64,000 nt of DNA from an uncultured Thermomicrobiaceae bacterium (GCA_938082375.1 CALKCJ010000026.1:62001-126000); one strand, 5' to 3'. Numbered from the stretch's first letter, positions 8,194-16,783 are shown. Program-made: numbers and translations. The notes: generated from the sequence alone by a model not told the origin.

Positions 8194-8901
8194 ATGCGCA
8201 TCGCGGCGATGGGTGATCTCCACGTCCACGAGTCGACACTGAGCACCTGCCGAGCGGTACTTCGCGAGATCACAGGGCGCGCCGATCTGCTGCTTCTGTG
8301 CGGTGATCTGACTGAACGGGGCCTTCCATCGCAGGCCGAACTGCTGGCGGAGGAGCTCGGTGCCTGCTCGATCCCGGTTCTCGCTGTATTGGGGAACCAT
8401 GACCACGAATCGGGGAAGGCAGCGGAAGTGAGAGCGGCCCTCGCTCACGCTGGCGTGCACTGGCTCGACGAGCAGCCGTATGAGATCGGGTCGGTGGGCT
8501 TTGCTGGGGTGAAAGGGTTCGCTGGCGGGTTTGGTGAGTACCAGCTCCAGCCCTGGGGCGAGCACGTGACCAAGCGCTTCGTGTACGAGGCGATCGAGGA
8601 GGCGCTGCGTCTCGAAGAGGCTCTCGCGCGCTTGCGCACAGCGCACAAGGTGGTGACGCTGCACTATGCGCCGGTACGTCAGACGGTGGAGGGAGAGCCG
8701 CCGGAACTGATCCCCTTTCTCGGCACATCGCGGCTGGTTGAGCCGATCGACCGCTTCAGCGTCGCAGTGGTCTTCCACGGGCACGCGCACTATGGGTCGC
8801 CGCGTGGGGAAACGGTCCGCGGCATCCCAGTCTACAACGTTGCCTTCCCTCTCCTGCAACGAGTGCAGCCGGAGCAGCCATTCGTGGTCGTTGAACTTTA
8901 A
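8194..8901 (+). CDS. calcineurin-like metallophosphoesterase
   Basis: A 235-residue cytoplasmic phosphoesterase with the complete two-metal motif set: GDLHVHES near the N-terminus, CGDLTERG, LGNHDHESG and HGHAHYG near residue 193. No signal peptide is present. The ATG at 8194 has GAGGAG seven bases upstream, whereas a GTG at 8188 would lie too close to it. The gene is the second of a two-gene unit with the nucleotidyltransferase; a nucleotidylate or other phosphodiester bond made by that enzyme is a possible substrate, but this is inferred from position only. Confidence 0.8.
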   Translation: MRIAAMGDLHVHESTLSTCRAVLREITGRADLLLLCGDLTERGLPSQAELLAEELGACSIPVLAVLGNHDHESGKAAEVRAALAHAGVHWLDEQPYEIGSVGFAGVKGFAGGFGEYQLQPWGEHVTKRFVYEAIEEALRLEEALARLRTAHKVVTLHYAPVRQTVEGEPPELIPFLGTSRLVEPIDRFSVAVVFHGHAHYGSPRGETVRGIPVYNVAFPLLQRVQPEQPFVVVEL

Positions 8902-8963
8902 GGAGGGCTGGAGATCGAGGTGGCACGCCTACACGGCTCAACCGCCCCACACCAAAACGGCGG

Positions 8964-11099
8964 TCATTCGTGCGGGCTAATAAGGCTGGTCTGACCCGTC
9001 TGATCCCGCTCGGAGCCTGCCGAGGGTACCGACAGCGCGCCCGCGACCAGCTCGGCGATATCGAGCACTTGGAGGCTGCCTTCAGCCCCTGCCTCCCGGA
9101 CGCCGTCTTCGAACATGGTCATACAGAACGGGCAAGCAGCGGCGAGTACGGAGGCGCCGGTGGCTTTCGCTTCGGCGACGCGGGCTCGGTTGATCCGCTG
9201 GCCTCGCGTTTCCTCCATGAAGATGCGCCCGCCACCGCCTCCACAGCAGAACGAGTGACTCCGGTTACGCGGCATCTCGGCGAATTCGATGCCCGGCAAC
9301 GCCGCGAGCGCCGCACGCGGCTCCTCGAAGACGCGGTTGTAGCGACCGAGGTAGCAGGGATCATGGAAGGTGACCCTCCCCTGCGCAAGAGCCGAGTCTG
9401 ATTGCAGCCGGATGCGCCTTTCGGCCAGCAGGGTACTGATGAGCTGGCTGTGGTGGATGACCTCGTAGTGTCCACCATGAAGGGGAAACTCGTTCCTGAT
9501 CGCGTTGAAGCAGTGTGGGCAGGCGGTGACGATCTTCCGCACGTGATACGCGTTCAATTGTTCGACCGCCTGCTGGGCCAGGAGCTGCGCGAGGTACTCG
9601 TTGCCAACCCGCCGAGCCGGGTCGCCAGTGCATGTCTCCTCGCGCCCCAGGATCGCGAAGCGGATGCTGGCCGCTTGCAGGATACGGGCCAGCGCGATGG
9701 TGGTGCGCTGGTTTCGGCCGTCGAACGAGCCGAGACAGCCGACCCACAACAGGTAGTCAACATTCTGGCCCGACGCGACTACCTCGGCCATCTCCGGCAC
9801 TGGATGCTCGAGCTTCCGCGTCCAGTCCGCGCGCTGGGCGGGACGGAACGGGTAAGGGCTACCGAATCGCTCAAGGTTGGTGAACACGGCTGTGAGCTCG
9901 GTAGGGAACTCGCTCCGTTCCAGGACGAGGTGGCGTCGAAGGCCGACGATGAGCGGCACGTGCTCGATATAGACCGGACACTGCTCCATGCACGCGCCGC
10001 AAGTCGTGCAATCCCAGATCTCCTCGGTGGAGACGACACCGCCGATAAGAGGGCGCTGGGAGCCCGAGCCCCAGCGGTAGCGCGCGGAGAGTGAGCCCTG
10101 GCCGAGCTCGCCGGAGAAAACTCCACCGTGGTCGGCGATGTAGCCGGCGACCTCGAGGATTAGATCGCGCGGGCGCAACGGCTTGTCGGTTCGGAACGTG
10201 GGGCAGTACTCCAGGCAGCGGCCGCAGTGCATGCAGGCGTCGACCTGCAGGAGCTGCGTCCAGGTAAAGTCCTCGAGGCCAGCGATTCCGAGCCGTTCAG
10301 CATCCTCCAGGTTCTCGATCGGGTCGAGACGGCCCGGTGGTTGGAGCCGGCGGAAGGTGACGCTCGCGAGACCGGTGAAGGGATGAATCATCTTACTGTA
10401 GGCGACGAAGGCGAGGAAGACCGTCGTGGTCAGCATGTGGCTCCACCAGTTGAGGAGATGGAGGCCACGCAGCCATTCCGCGGGCAACCCGCGCAGTGCC
10501 GCGGACATGGGATAGGAGACGAATGACCAGGTGGCCCAGGGGTCGCGCTCGACCGCTAGCCGCAGCGCCTGCAGGATGAAGCCCTGGACGCTGAGCACGA
10601 GTAGGAAGGCGAGTACGACCAGGTCATCTGCACTGCTCTCGAGCGTAGCCGGTTGGAGGATGAGTCGTCGAGCAAGGGCCATCAGCACGCCAGCGATCAA
10701 CATCAGCCCGGCGAGGTTCATAGCCAGTTTGAAACCGAGGTAGAAGTTGCCACGGTAGAAGCTAAACCCGAAAAGCGGCACCGCGACGTCGTGTTCGACC
10801 ATAACGATGACCGTTCCGATGAAGAGAACGATGAATCCCCAGAAGATGAGTACGTGCGTCACCCCGCCATAGAGGTTTCGTCTCCGGACGATGCGAGCGT
10901 GCATAAGAGCCTGGACGAACGCGCCCCACACGCGTGTCGTTAAGCGATCGAGCCGGTCGTCCGCTCGACCGAGCCGCCAGAAGCGGGCACGCCGGCCTAG
11001 CCCGAAGGCGAGCATACCGACCGGGATCGCCAGCAACGCATAGAGCGCAATCCGGCCGACGAGATCGACATTCCAGGTGATCTCTCGTGTCGGGATCAC
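8964..11099 (-). CDS. membrane Fe-S oxidoreductase, ETF:quinone-type (FadF/HdrD-like)
   Basis: A 711-residue fusion. Residues 1 to about 260 form five or six membrane helices of the NarI-like cytochrome type, with histidines in GGVTHVLIFWG and WWSHMLTTT that could bind heme b. Then come two 4Fe-4S motifs (CMHCGRCLEYCP and CTTCGACMEQCP), followed by two cysteine-rich CCG-type domains (CPHCFNAIRNEF and SFCCGGGGGRIF). This is the architecture of B. subtilis FadF-like and related proteins, thought to pass electrons from electron-transfer flavoprotein to menaquinone. The gene overlaps the preceding membrane-protein gene by four bases, and etfA and etfB are upstream in the same operon, which strongly supports this role. 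Confidence 0.85.
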   Translation of the reverse strand: MIPTREITWNVDLVGRIALYALLAIPVGMLAFGLGRRARFWRLGRADDRLDRLTTRVWGAFVQALMHARIVRRRNLYGGVTHVLIFWGFIVLFIGTVIVMVEHDVAVPLFGFSFYRGNFYLGFKLAMNLAGLMLIAGVLMALARRLILQPATLESSADDLVVLAFLLVLSVQGFILQALRLAVERDPWATWSFVSYPMSAALRGLPAEWLRGLHLLNWWSHMLTTTVFLAFVAYSKMIHPFTGLASVTFRRLQPPGRLDPIENLEDAERLGIAGLEDFTWTQLLQVDACMHCGRCLEYCPTFRTDKPLRPRDLILEVAGYIADHGGVFSGELGQGSLSARYRWGSGSQRPLIGGVVSTEEIWDCTTCGACMEQCPVYIEHVPLIVGLRRHLVLERSEFPTELTAVFTNLERFGSPYPFRPAQRADWTRKLEHPVPEMAEVVASGQNVDYLLWVGCLGSFDGRNQRTTIALARILQAASIRFAILGREETCTGDPARRVGNEYLAQLLAQQAVEQLNAYHVRKIVTACPHCFNAIRNEFPLHGGHYEVIHHSQLISTLLAERRIRLQSDSALAQGRVTFHDPCYLGRYNRVFEEPRAALAALPGIEFAEMPRNRSHSFCCGGGGGRIFMEETRGQRINRARVAEAKATGASVLAAACPFCMTMFEDGVREAGAEGSLQVLDIAELVAGALSVPSAGSERDQTGQTSLISPHE

Positions 11100-11575
11100 A
11101 AGTGCCGCTCTCTGGTACCAGATCCCACTTGCCGACCGCCGACTTTCGACAGAGCCGCACGCGTGGCACGGAGCGCGACGAGGGTCACAGCCGTCATCGC
11201 CGCCAGCATGCCCGCCGCGACCGCGAGGCCTACAAGGGATATCGTGTCGATTGCGCCCTCAGAGACCAGAAGCACTGACCCGATCGCTGCGGCTCCCAGC
11301 GCCAGCACGGCCGGGAGCGAAATGAGTGCGGCAAGGAGCCACAGGAGCGCCAATCCGCCCCGCGCCAGCCAGCCGCGCCAGCGTCTTCGATGGGGCTCGC
11401 GTATGCCGGAGGCGATGCCGAGTGCGAGGCCGCCAACGCTCACGAGCGCTGCGGCGACGAGGCGTGCCCCGCCCCAGCCGGCCAGCTCGCCAGCGACAAT
11501 GGTGGCGATGCCCAGGGCGATCGCTAGCCAGGCGAATGCAGTGATGTGGCGCCAGAGCGTGGTCAGCCTCGTCAT
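11096..11575 (-). CDS. integral membrane protein encoded between etfA and the Fe-S oxidoreductase
   Basis: A 159-residue protein with four predicted membrane helices (about residues 12-30, 38-56, 72-100 and 112-136) and a basic C-terminal tail. It is not a family I recognise. Its gene overlaps etfA by four bases (ATGA) and the Fe-S oxidoreductase gene by four bases, so the three are translated together. This suggests an accessory subunit or assembly partner of an ETF-to-quinone complex in the membrane, but no cofactor motif is visible to prove it. Confidence 0.65.
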   Translation of the reverse strand: MTRLTTLWRHITAFAWLAIALGIATIVAGELAGWGGARLVAAALVSVGGLALGIASGIREPHRRRWRGWLARGGLALLWLLAALISLPAVLALGAAAIGSVLLVSEGAIDTISLVGLAVAAGMLAAMTAVTLVALRATRAALSKVGGRQVGSGTRERHL

Positions 11576-12534
11576 CGAGCTCGGATCCGTTCAGTGAGCT
11601 TGGGGACGATGGTGAGTGCATCTCCGACCACACCGAGGTCGGCCAGTTCGAAGATAGGGGCATCGGGATCGGTATTGATCGCGATGACGTATCGGCTGCC
11701 GCGCATTCCGGCCACGTGCTGGATCGCGCCCGAGATCCCACAAGCGATGTAGAGCGTCGGTTTCACCGTTCTTCCTGTCTGCCCGACCTGGTAACGGTAC
11801 GGCACCCAACCGGCGTCCACGACAGCACGGCTGGCGCCGACGGCACCACCGAGTGTGTTGGCTAGCTCCTCCAGCAGCCGAAAGTTTTCTGCTCGACCGA
11901 GGCCACGCCCCCCGGCGACGATCACGGTGGCCTCTTCGAGGTTCGGCCCCGCTGCCGACTGCTCGACGGTCTCGATCACCCGGACACGGCAACTCGTCTC
12001 AGCGACAGGGAGATCGACGAGACAAACTTCTGTCTGGCCGCCCACAGCCTCAGCAGCGTATGCCTTGGGGCGGAGCTGGACGAGGTGGGGGAGTGGGCCC
12101 TCCAACGTGACTGTGGCCAGCGCGTCAGCCCCGCAAGGCACGGTCGCCAGCAGCCGCCCACTTGTGTCGTAGTCGAGCGCGACGGCGTTGGCAATGGCGC
12201 CGCGGCCTAGTTGCCCAACCAGGCGCGCGAGCACGTCGCGAGCCGTCGGAGTGCTGGGAAAGAGAAGGAGATCGGGCCGTTCGGACTCGATCAGGGAGGT
12301 AAGCGTGGCGACGTGCGGCTCGACGAGGAATTGAGCGTAGATGGGATCGGCGGCGTAGTGGACCAGTTGGGCGCCGAACTCGCCCAACTGCTCGAGAGCC
12401 TGCTCGCTCGTCAGGCCGAGTACGACAGCCTCTGCCCGACCGAGTGCGCGAGCCGGAGTGAACAGCTCCAACGAGAGACGGTGAGGCGCATCGCTGGCGA
12501 TTTCCGTCCAGACCCAGACTCGTCGCTCTCCCAT
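11572..12534 (-). CDS. etfA: electron transfer flavoprotein alpha subunit
   Basis: A 320-residue EtfA. The C-terminal FAD domain is canonical: VIVAGGRGLGRAENF, GQTGRTVKPTLYIACGISGAIQH (key residues GQTG, PxLYIA, GISGAIQH), AINTDPDAPIF and a final VGDALTIVPKL. With EtfB it forms a soluble FAD-containing heterodimer that accepts electrons from acyl-CoA and other flavin dehydrogenases. The gene starts nine bases after etfB and overlaps the next gene by four bases. The neighbouring membrane Fe-S protein is its probable electron acceptor. Confidence 0.95.
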   Translation of the reverse strand: MGERRVWVWTEIASDAPHRLSLELFTPARALGRAEAVVLGLTSEQALEQLGEFGAQLVHYAADPIYAQFLVEPHVATLTSLIESERPDLLLFPSTPTARDVLARLVGQLGRGAIANAVALDYDTSGRLLATVPCGADALATVTLEGPLPHLVQLRPKAYAAEAVGGQTEVCLVDLPVAETSCRVRVIETVEQSAAGPNLEEATVIVAGGRGLGRAENFRLLEELANTLGGAVGASRAVVDAGWVPYRYQVGQTGRTVKPTLYIACGISGAIQHVAGMRGSRYVIAINTDPDAPIFELADLGVVGDALTIVPKLTERIRAR

Positions 12535-12543
12535 GCCCGCCTC

Positions 12544-13329
12544 CTACACCATCTGGATCGACCGCAGGAAGGCCAGGATCTCCTCGATGCTACTGCCAGT
12601 CCCGTCCTCGACGACGATCCGGCCCTGCTTCACCTGCCGAACCTCCCTGACCTCGAGTACCCGCTCGCGTGCGCCCCGCTCGCCTACCTCGCGCAGCTCT
12701 ACGCCGAGCACAGCGAGTCCTCGTGTAATAAGCGGTTTGCGTTTGGCGGCCATCAGGCCTTTGAACGAGGGGTAGCGAGGCTCGCCCACGCTGGCCGTCA
12801 CGGTGACGAGCGCGGGGAGGGCCGCCTGAACGAGCTGGTATCCCGTCTCTGTCGCCCGCTGCACAGTGACGATGTTCCCTTCGACCGCGACTGTGCGGGC
12901 GAAGGTGAGCTGGGGCAGGTCGAGCAGGGCGGCCAGGGCGCCAGGGAGCAGCCCGGTATACGCGTCGGTGCTCTCGGTAGCGCAGAGCACGAGGTCTGGT
13001 TGCTCGGGGCGGATGGCGGCCGCGAGCGCGCGGGCCGTAGCGAGCACATCCGAGCCAGCGAGTGCCTCGTCGCTTACCAAAATCGCACGGTCAGCGCCCA
13101 TCGCCATCGCTCGCCGGAGCGCGTCCTCCGCTGCCGGCGGGCCCATCGACACAACAACCACCTCCCCGCCATGAGCCTCGACGAGCCGGAGCGCCGTCTC
13201 GACGCCGTACTCGTCGCCGGGGTCGAGGATGCAATGCGCCGGGTCGCGAACCAGTCGCCGAGTGTCGAGATCTACCTGCACCGGCAGGTTCGGATCGGGC
13301 ACGTGCTTCACGCAGACGCAGATCTTCAT
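12544..13329 (-). CDS. etfB: electron transfer flavoprotein beta subunit
   Basis: A 261-residue EtfB that begins with the typical MKICVCVKHVPDP and contains the family's nucleotide-binding segment (CATESTDAYTGLLP) and the AKRKPL motif near the C-terminus. It is the first gene of the etfB-etfA-membrane protein-Fe-S oxidoreductase operon. The ATG at 13329 is chosen because homology begins exactly there; an in-frame ATG 27 bases upstream would add nine residues. An AAAGGA lies about 13 bases before it. A promoter is visible at 13461-13490. No acyl-CoA dehydrogenase gene is nearby, so the donor is encoded elsewhere. Confidence 0.95.
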   Translation of the reverse strand: MKICVCVKHVPDPNLPVQVDLDTRRLVRDPAHCILDPGDEYGVETALRLVEAHGGEVVVVSMGPPAAEDALRRAMAMGADRAILVSDEALAGSDVLATARALAAAIRPEQPDLVLCATESTDAYTGLLPGALAALLDLPQLTFARTVAVEGNIVTVQRATETGYQLVQAALPALVTVTASVGEPRYPSFKGLMAAKRKPLITRGLAVLGVELREVGERGARERVLEVREVRQVKQGRIVVEDGTGSSIEEILAFLRSIQMV

Positions 13330-13460
13330 TGTCGCTTCGGAATCCTTTCGACTCATGTACGGCGAGGAAGAGCGGCGTAATGAGAGCACGATCGACTCGC
13401 TGCGAAGCAAGGCGCGCCATTGCGGGCTCCCAGGCGGCACTGGCTGCGGAACCGGGATGC

Positions 13461-13490
13461 ATCGTACGGGCAATCCGTGCTGAGTGTCAA
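13461..13490 (-). promoter_or_regulatory. promoter of the etf operon
   Basis: On the minus strand TTGACA (13490-13485) and TACGAT (13466-13461) are separated by 18 bases, a near-consensus promoter. It would give an untranslated leader of roughly 125 bases before etfB. The rest of the gap 13330-13640 holds no gene; a second TTGACA at 13615-13620 on the plus strand lies too close to the next start codon to be a convincing -35. Confidence 0.65.
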
Positions 13491-13640
13491 CCGGACGACG
13501 CGATTCCAGAAGGTTCAGCTAGTGTCACTCTCGTGTGGGTGGGCGGTGAGTTAGAATGGCGAGCACAGGGGTGACCAGCCTATACGTGAACTCGCAGGGA
13601 TGCCTTCACGGGTGTTGACAACGACGGTGAGAGATTAACG

Positions 13641-14045
13641 ATGGTGCAGCGCGCAGCGGATTGGTTTCGCCAGGCCGAGCGCGACCTCGCCCTGGCCGAA
13701 CAGTCGCGCCTGGAGGGCTGGCACGAGTGGGCGTGCTTCGCCGCCCATCAGGTGGCCGAGAAGGCGGTAGAGGCGCTACACCATGCGCTGGGTCAAGACA
13801 TCTGGGGCCATGCGGTGGCCCGCTTGCTGACGCAGTTGCCGGAGACGGCTCTGCCGCCAGCCGAACTGATTGAGCGAGCACGGTACCTTGATACCCTCTA
13901 CATTCCCACGCGCTATCCGGACAGCTATCCGGAGGGAGCGCTGTTCGAGCATTATGGCCCGCTGCAGAGCGCCCAGGCAGTGGAGTACGCCCGTGCGATC
14001 CTGGACTTCGTCCGCCCGCACTTGGCCCGACCGCGACTTGGTTGA
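13641..14045 (+). CDS. HEPN domain protein
   Basis: A 134-residue helical HEPN protein (PF05168-like). The first helix pair has WFRQAERDLALAE and CFAAHQVAEKAVEALHHALG, and the middle carries LDTLYIPTRYPDSYPEG, a pattern typical of this family. HEPN proteins paired with MNT nucleotidyltransferases can be toxins, usually RNases with an R-x4-6-H motif. I do not find that motif here, so RNase activity is doubtful. The ATG at 13641 has GGTGAGAG upstream. The stop overlaps the probable start of the MNT gene, so the two are coupled. Confidence 0.8.
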   Translation: MVQRAADWFRQAERDLALAEQSRLEGWHEWACFAAHQVAEKAVEALHHALGQDIWGHAVARLLTQLPETALPPAELIERARYLDTLYIPTRYPDSYPEGALFEHYGPLQSAQAVEYARAILDFVRPHLARPRLG

Positions 14046-14397
14046 CCGTGCCGTGCGCGTATGGGCTATAACGTTGGTGCGGGAACATCCTCAACCGCCG
14101 ATCCGCTGCATCGGCTACTTCGGTTCCTATGCTCGCGGCGACTGGGGGTTCGGAAGCGACGTCGACCTGATCGTGATCGTCGAGGACGACTCGACACCCT
14201 GGATGCTGCGCCCGTTGAGGTACGACACACTCTGCCTGCCGGTTCCGGCGGATCTTCTGGTCTATACCGTTGACGAGTGGGAGAAGATCCGACAGGAGCC
14301 GTTCGGGCAGCAGATCGCCCGCGAAGCCGTCTGGGTGTACTCTGACGGCAGCAGAGCTGGCCTTGACCTAGGTCCTCACGGGTCTTCCCACCAGTAG
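14038..14397 (+). CDS. MNT-type minimal nucleotidyltransferase, partner of the HEPN protein
   Basis: About 119 residues with the MNT signature GSYARGDWGFGSDVDLIV: the GS motif and the D-x-D metal pair are intact. In known HEPN/MNT pairs the MNT protein adds AMP groups to the HEPN toxin and neutralises it. The start is uncertain. A TTG at 14038 inside the last codons of the HEPN gene gives the usual N-terminus length; a GTG at 14053 is the alternative. Neither has a clear ribosome binding site, which fits translation by coupling to the HEPN gene. Confidence 0.75.
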   Translation: MVDRAVRVWAITLVREHPQPPIRCIGYFGSYARGDWGFGSDVDLIVIVEDDSTPWMLRPLRYDTLCLPVPADLLVYTVDEWEKIRQEPFGQQIAREAVWVYSDGSRAGLDLGPHGSSHQ

Positions 14398-14458
14398 TTC
14401 GCGTACCAAATACGGTTTCGCGGCCAGACGCGATGATTCCGGCTTTCAGTTTGCAGCC

Positions 14459-14674
14459 GTGTCTCCGCATACGAAGCTATTCGTCGCCATGAATGGGACG
14501 ACAGTAATTGGATTTGTCTCTATCAGCCTCGTGCAGCCGTCACTCGTGCCCGGCATGCTTTGGTCCAGGGTGCGAGCGGGCTTTGCAATCGCGGTCGAGC
14601 CACGGTGTCGCGGGCCCAGCATCGGCAGGAGCTTGATGTGCGCCGCTGAGCGGCGGGCAAAGGCACGGCACTGA
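14459..14674 (+). pseudogene. remnant of a GNAT-type acetyltransferase
   Basis: The translation of this stretch contains TTVIGFVSISLV and, after a gap, FAIAVEPRCRGPSIGRSLM, which resembles the beta-4 strand and the acetyl-CoA loop (R/Q-x-x-G-x-G/A) of GNAT acetyltransferases. The second Gly position is altered (CRGPSIG), the reading frame ends shortly after, and the usual C-terminal strands are absent. An open frame continues upstream to about 14400 without a convincing start. I read it as a decayed gene. The rest of the gap 14398-14897 shows no other gene. Confidence 0.35.
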
Positions 14675-14897
14675 TGGGGCTGGATGTCCCGTGCCAGCAC
14701 CTGGCCGAATGGACAGGGGACAGCGGTCACGGATGGGCTAGAGTATCGACGCAGGCTCTGAAGCGAGAGGCGTACTCTTCAACCAGAAGTGCCGTGGCAT
14801 CGCTTCAGGTTGTCACCGGGGTGATGTGCCGGGTGCTCAGCTGAGGCCCTGCGTGAAGCAGGTGTTCGCGAGATAGAGAGCGGAGTAGGAGGACACA

Positions 14898-16631
14898 ATG
14901 GCGAACCGCTACGTCTGTGCAGCGCGCCTCGACCAGCTCCGACAAGCGGGGAGACTGTCTGTGTCGCTCGACGGGCAAGCGATCCTGCTGGTCGCGCAGG
15001 GGGAGCGCGTGTATGCTCTGGACAACCGCTGCCCACACATGGGCTTTCCGCTGCATCGCGGCACCGTCGAGGACGGCATCCTGACCTGCCACTGGCACCA
15101 CGCCCGCTTCGATCTGGCGACCGGGGGCACATTCGATCCCTGGGCCAGCGATATTCGAACCTATCCGGTCGAGATCCGCGGTGACGAGGTGTGGGTCGAT
15201 CTGACGGCGCCGGTCGATGCTCGAGAGCGGCAGCGTGCGCGGCTGCGCGAGGGGTTGGAGCGCAACATCTCGCTAGTGATTGCTAAGGCTGCCATCGCCA
15301 TGCTCGACAGCGCCGGGGATCCGGCTTTGGCGGCCCGAATCGGTCTCGAATCTGGCGCGCGTTATCGCCGGGAAGGCTGGGGCCAGGGGCTGACGATCCT
15401 CGCCTGCATGGTGAATCTGCTTCCGCACCTGGCAGCGGAGGATCGTGCCCAGGCGCTCTATCACGGCCTGTCGGCGGTGGCCAGCGATACCCGCAACTCG
15501 TCGCCGCGCTTCCCACTCCGGCCGCTGCCGGGAGGGCCGCACGACGCTGACACGCTCAAGCGCTGGTTCCGGCGGTTCATCGAGGTGCGGGATGCCGAAG
15601 GGGCAGAACGGTGTATCGTCTCGGCAGCGCACTGTGGCGCTGACCGCCGGCAGTTGGCCAACATGCTGTTCGCGGCCATCACCGATCACCGGTACGTGAG
15701 CGTAGGCCACCCGCTCGACTTCACAAATAAGGCGCTCGAGGCGCTCGATGCCGTGGGCTGGGATCTCGCGGAGCCGGTGCTGGCCAGCCTGGTGCCAGGC
15801 TATGCCGACGGCGACCGAATGGAGGAGTCGAACCAGTGGCGCCATCCAGTAGACCTGGTGGCTATCCTGGACGAGGCGTTCGCGGCCCTGCCAGCGGCGC
15901 TCAGCGCCGGGCGAGCGCGTCGTGGCACGTGGCAGGGGTCACGTGGCCTCGTTCCAGTGCTGGTAGGTGACGACCCGAGCGCGATCGTCGAGGAGCTATT
16001 GGAGGCGCTCCGGCAGGGCGCGAGTGAGGTCGAGCTGGCCAGCACGGTCTCCTACGCCGCTGCCCTGCGCATCGCCCGCTTCCCGACGAGCAACGAGTTC
16101 GGAGACTGGGATACGGCGCTACACACGTTCACGTTCGCCAACGCCGTCGAGCAGGGGCTGCGCCGGGCGCCGTCAGCAGAGTTGCTCCGTGGCGTGTTCG
16201 ACGCGGCGATGAGCGTCTACCTCGACCGGTTCCTCAACGTGCCGGCTGTACGGCTACCTGCGGTCGACGAAGCTCCCGATGACCCACGAGCGCTGCTGGA
16301 CGAGCTGGCTGGCCTGCTCGACCGACAGCAACAGGTCGACGAAGCCGGCCGGCTGGTGGCTCGCTACGTTGCCGGCGGGGGTGACTTAGCTAAGCTGATC
16401 GCGGCGCTGGGGCGACTGCTGCTGCGAGAGGATCGCAACTTCCACACGATTCAGATGATCGAGGCTGCCGTCCGCCAGGTCACAACGCGTGGGGCGACCG
16501 AAGAGGCGACCCATATCCTGGTCGCCGCAACACGATACCTTGCAGCGCATGCGCCGACGATGCGGGCGCAGAGCCAGACATTCCGAATTGCCCAGCGCCT
16601 GCACCGCGGGGAACGGCTGTACGAGGAGTGA
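14898..16631 (+). CDS. Rieske [2Fe-2S] domain fused to a long helical domain of unknown function
   Basis: A 577-residue protein with no signal peptide or membrane helix. Residues 1-105 form a Rieske ferredoxin-like domain; the cluster ligands are C45 and H47 (CPHMGF) and C64 and H67 (CHWHH). The remaining 470 residues are predicted helical and rich in Ala, Leu and Arg, with scattered histidines in conserved-looking settings (WRHPVDLV, TALHTFTFANAV, NFHTIQMIEAA). I do not recognise this part. A questin-oxidase-like fold was considered but cannot be supported. The ATG has GGAGTAGGAGGA just upstream, a strong site. The gene stands alone between a decayed gene and the convergent aspS. A redox role is inferred from the Rieske domain only. 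Confidence 0.8.
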   Translation: MANRYVCAARLDQLRQAGRLSVSLDGQAILLVAQGERVYALDNRCPHMGFPLHRGTVEDGILTCHWHHARFDLATGGTFDPWASDIRTYPVEIRGDEVWVDLTAPVDARERQRARLREGLERNISLVIAKAAIAMLDSAGDPALAARIGLESGARYRREGWGQGLTILACMVNLLPHLAAEDRAQALYHGLSAVASDTRNSSPRFPLRPLPGGPHDADTLKRWFRRFIEVRDAEGAERCIVSAAHCGADRRQLANMLFAAITDHRYVSVGHPLDFTNKALEALDAVGWDLAEPVLASLVPGYADGDRMEESNQWRHPVDLVAILDEAFAALPAALSAGRARRGTWQGSRGLVPVLVGDDPSAIVEELLEALRQGASEVELASTVSYAAALRIARFPTSNEFGDWDTALHTFTFANAVEQGLRRAPSAELLRGVFDAAMSVYLDRFLNVPAVRLPAVDEAPDDPRALLDELAGLLDRQQQVDEAGRLVARYVAGGGDLAKLIAALGRLLLREDRNFHTIQMIEAAVRQVTTRGATEEATHILVAATRYLAAHAPTMRAQSQTFRIAQRLHRGERLYEE

Positions 16632-16745
16632 GCGGGTACCGACCTCGCGACATGGCAAGCCGATAGGAGCAAGAGGCACAGGCACAAAGGAGGGCTCGTG
16701 CCAGGACGCATATCGCGAGGTCAGCGACGACGATCCGGCGGGAAG

Positions 16746-16773
16746 CTTGGCTGACCCGATCGGTTGAGCCAAG
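16746..16773. terminator. hairpin between convergent genes, possible bidirectional terminator
   Basis: CTTGGCT at 16746-16752 and AGCCAAG at 16767-16773 are perfect inverted arms around a 14-base loop that contains its own CCGATCGG palindrome. It lies in the gap between the Rieske-domain gene and aspS, which end facing each other. There is no T-run on either side, so an intrinsic terminator is only suggested. Confidence 0.35.
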
Positions 16774-16783
16774 CAGCTCGTGC

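Noticed and set aside
12211-13380. 389-codon open frame on the plus strand across etfA and etfB
   Set aside because: Antisense shadow of two well-supported genes with no recognisable domain.
13615-13640. TTGACA as a -35 box for the HEPN gene
   Set aside because: The matching -10 would fall on the start codon and reads ACGATG, a poor match.
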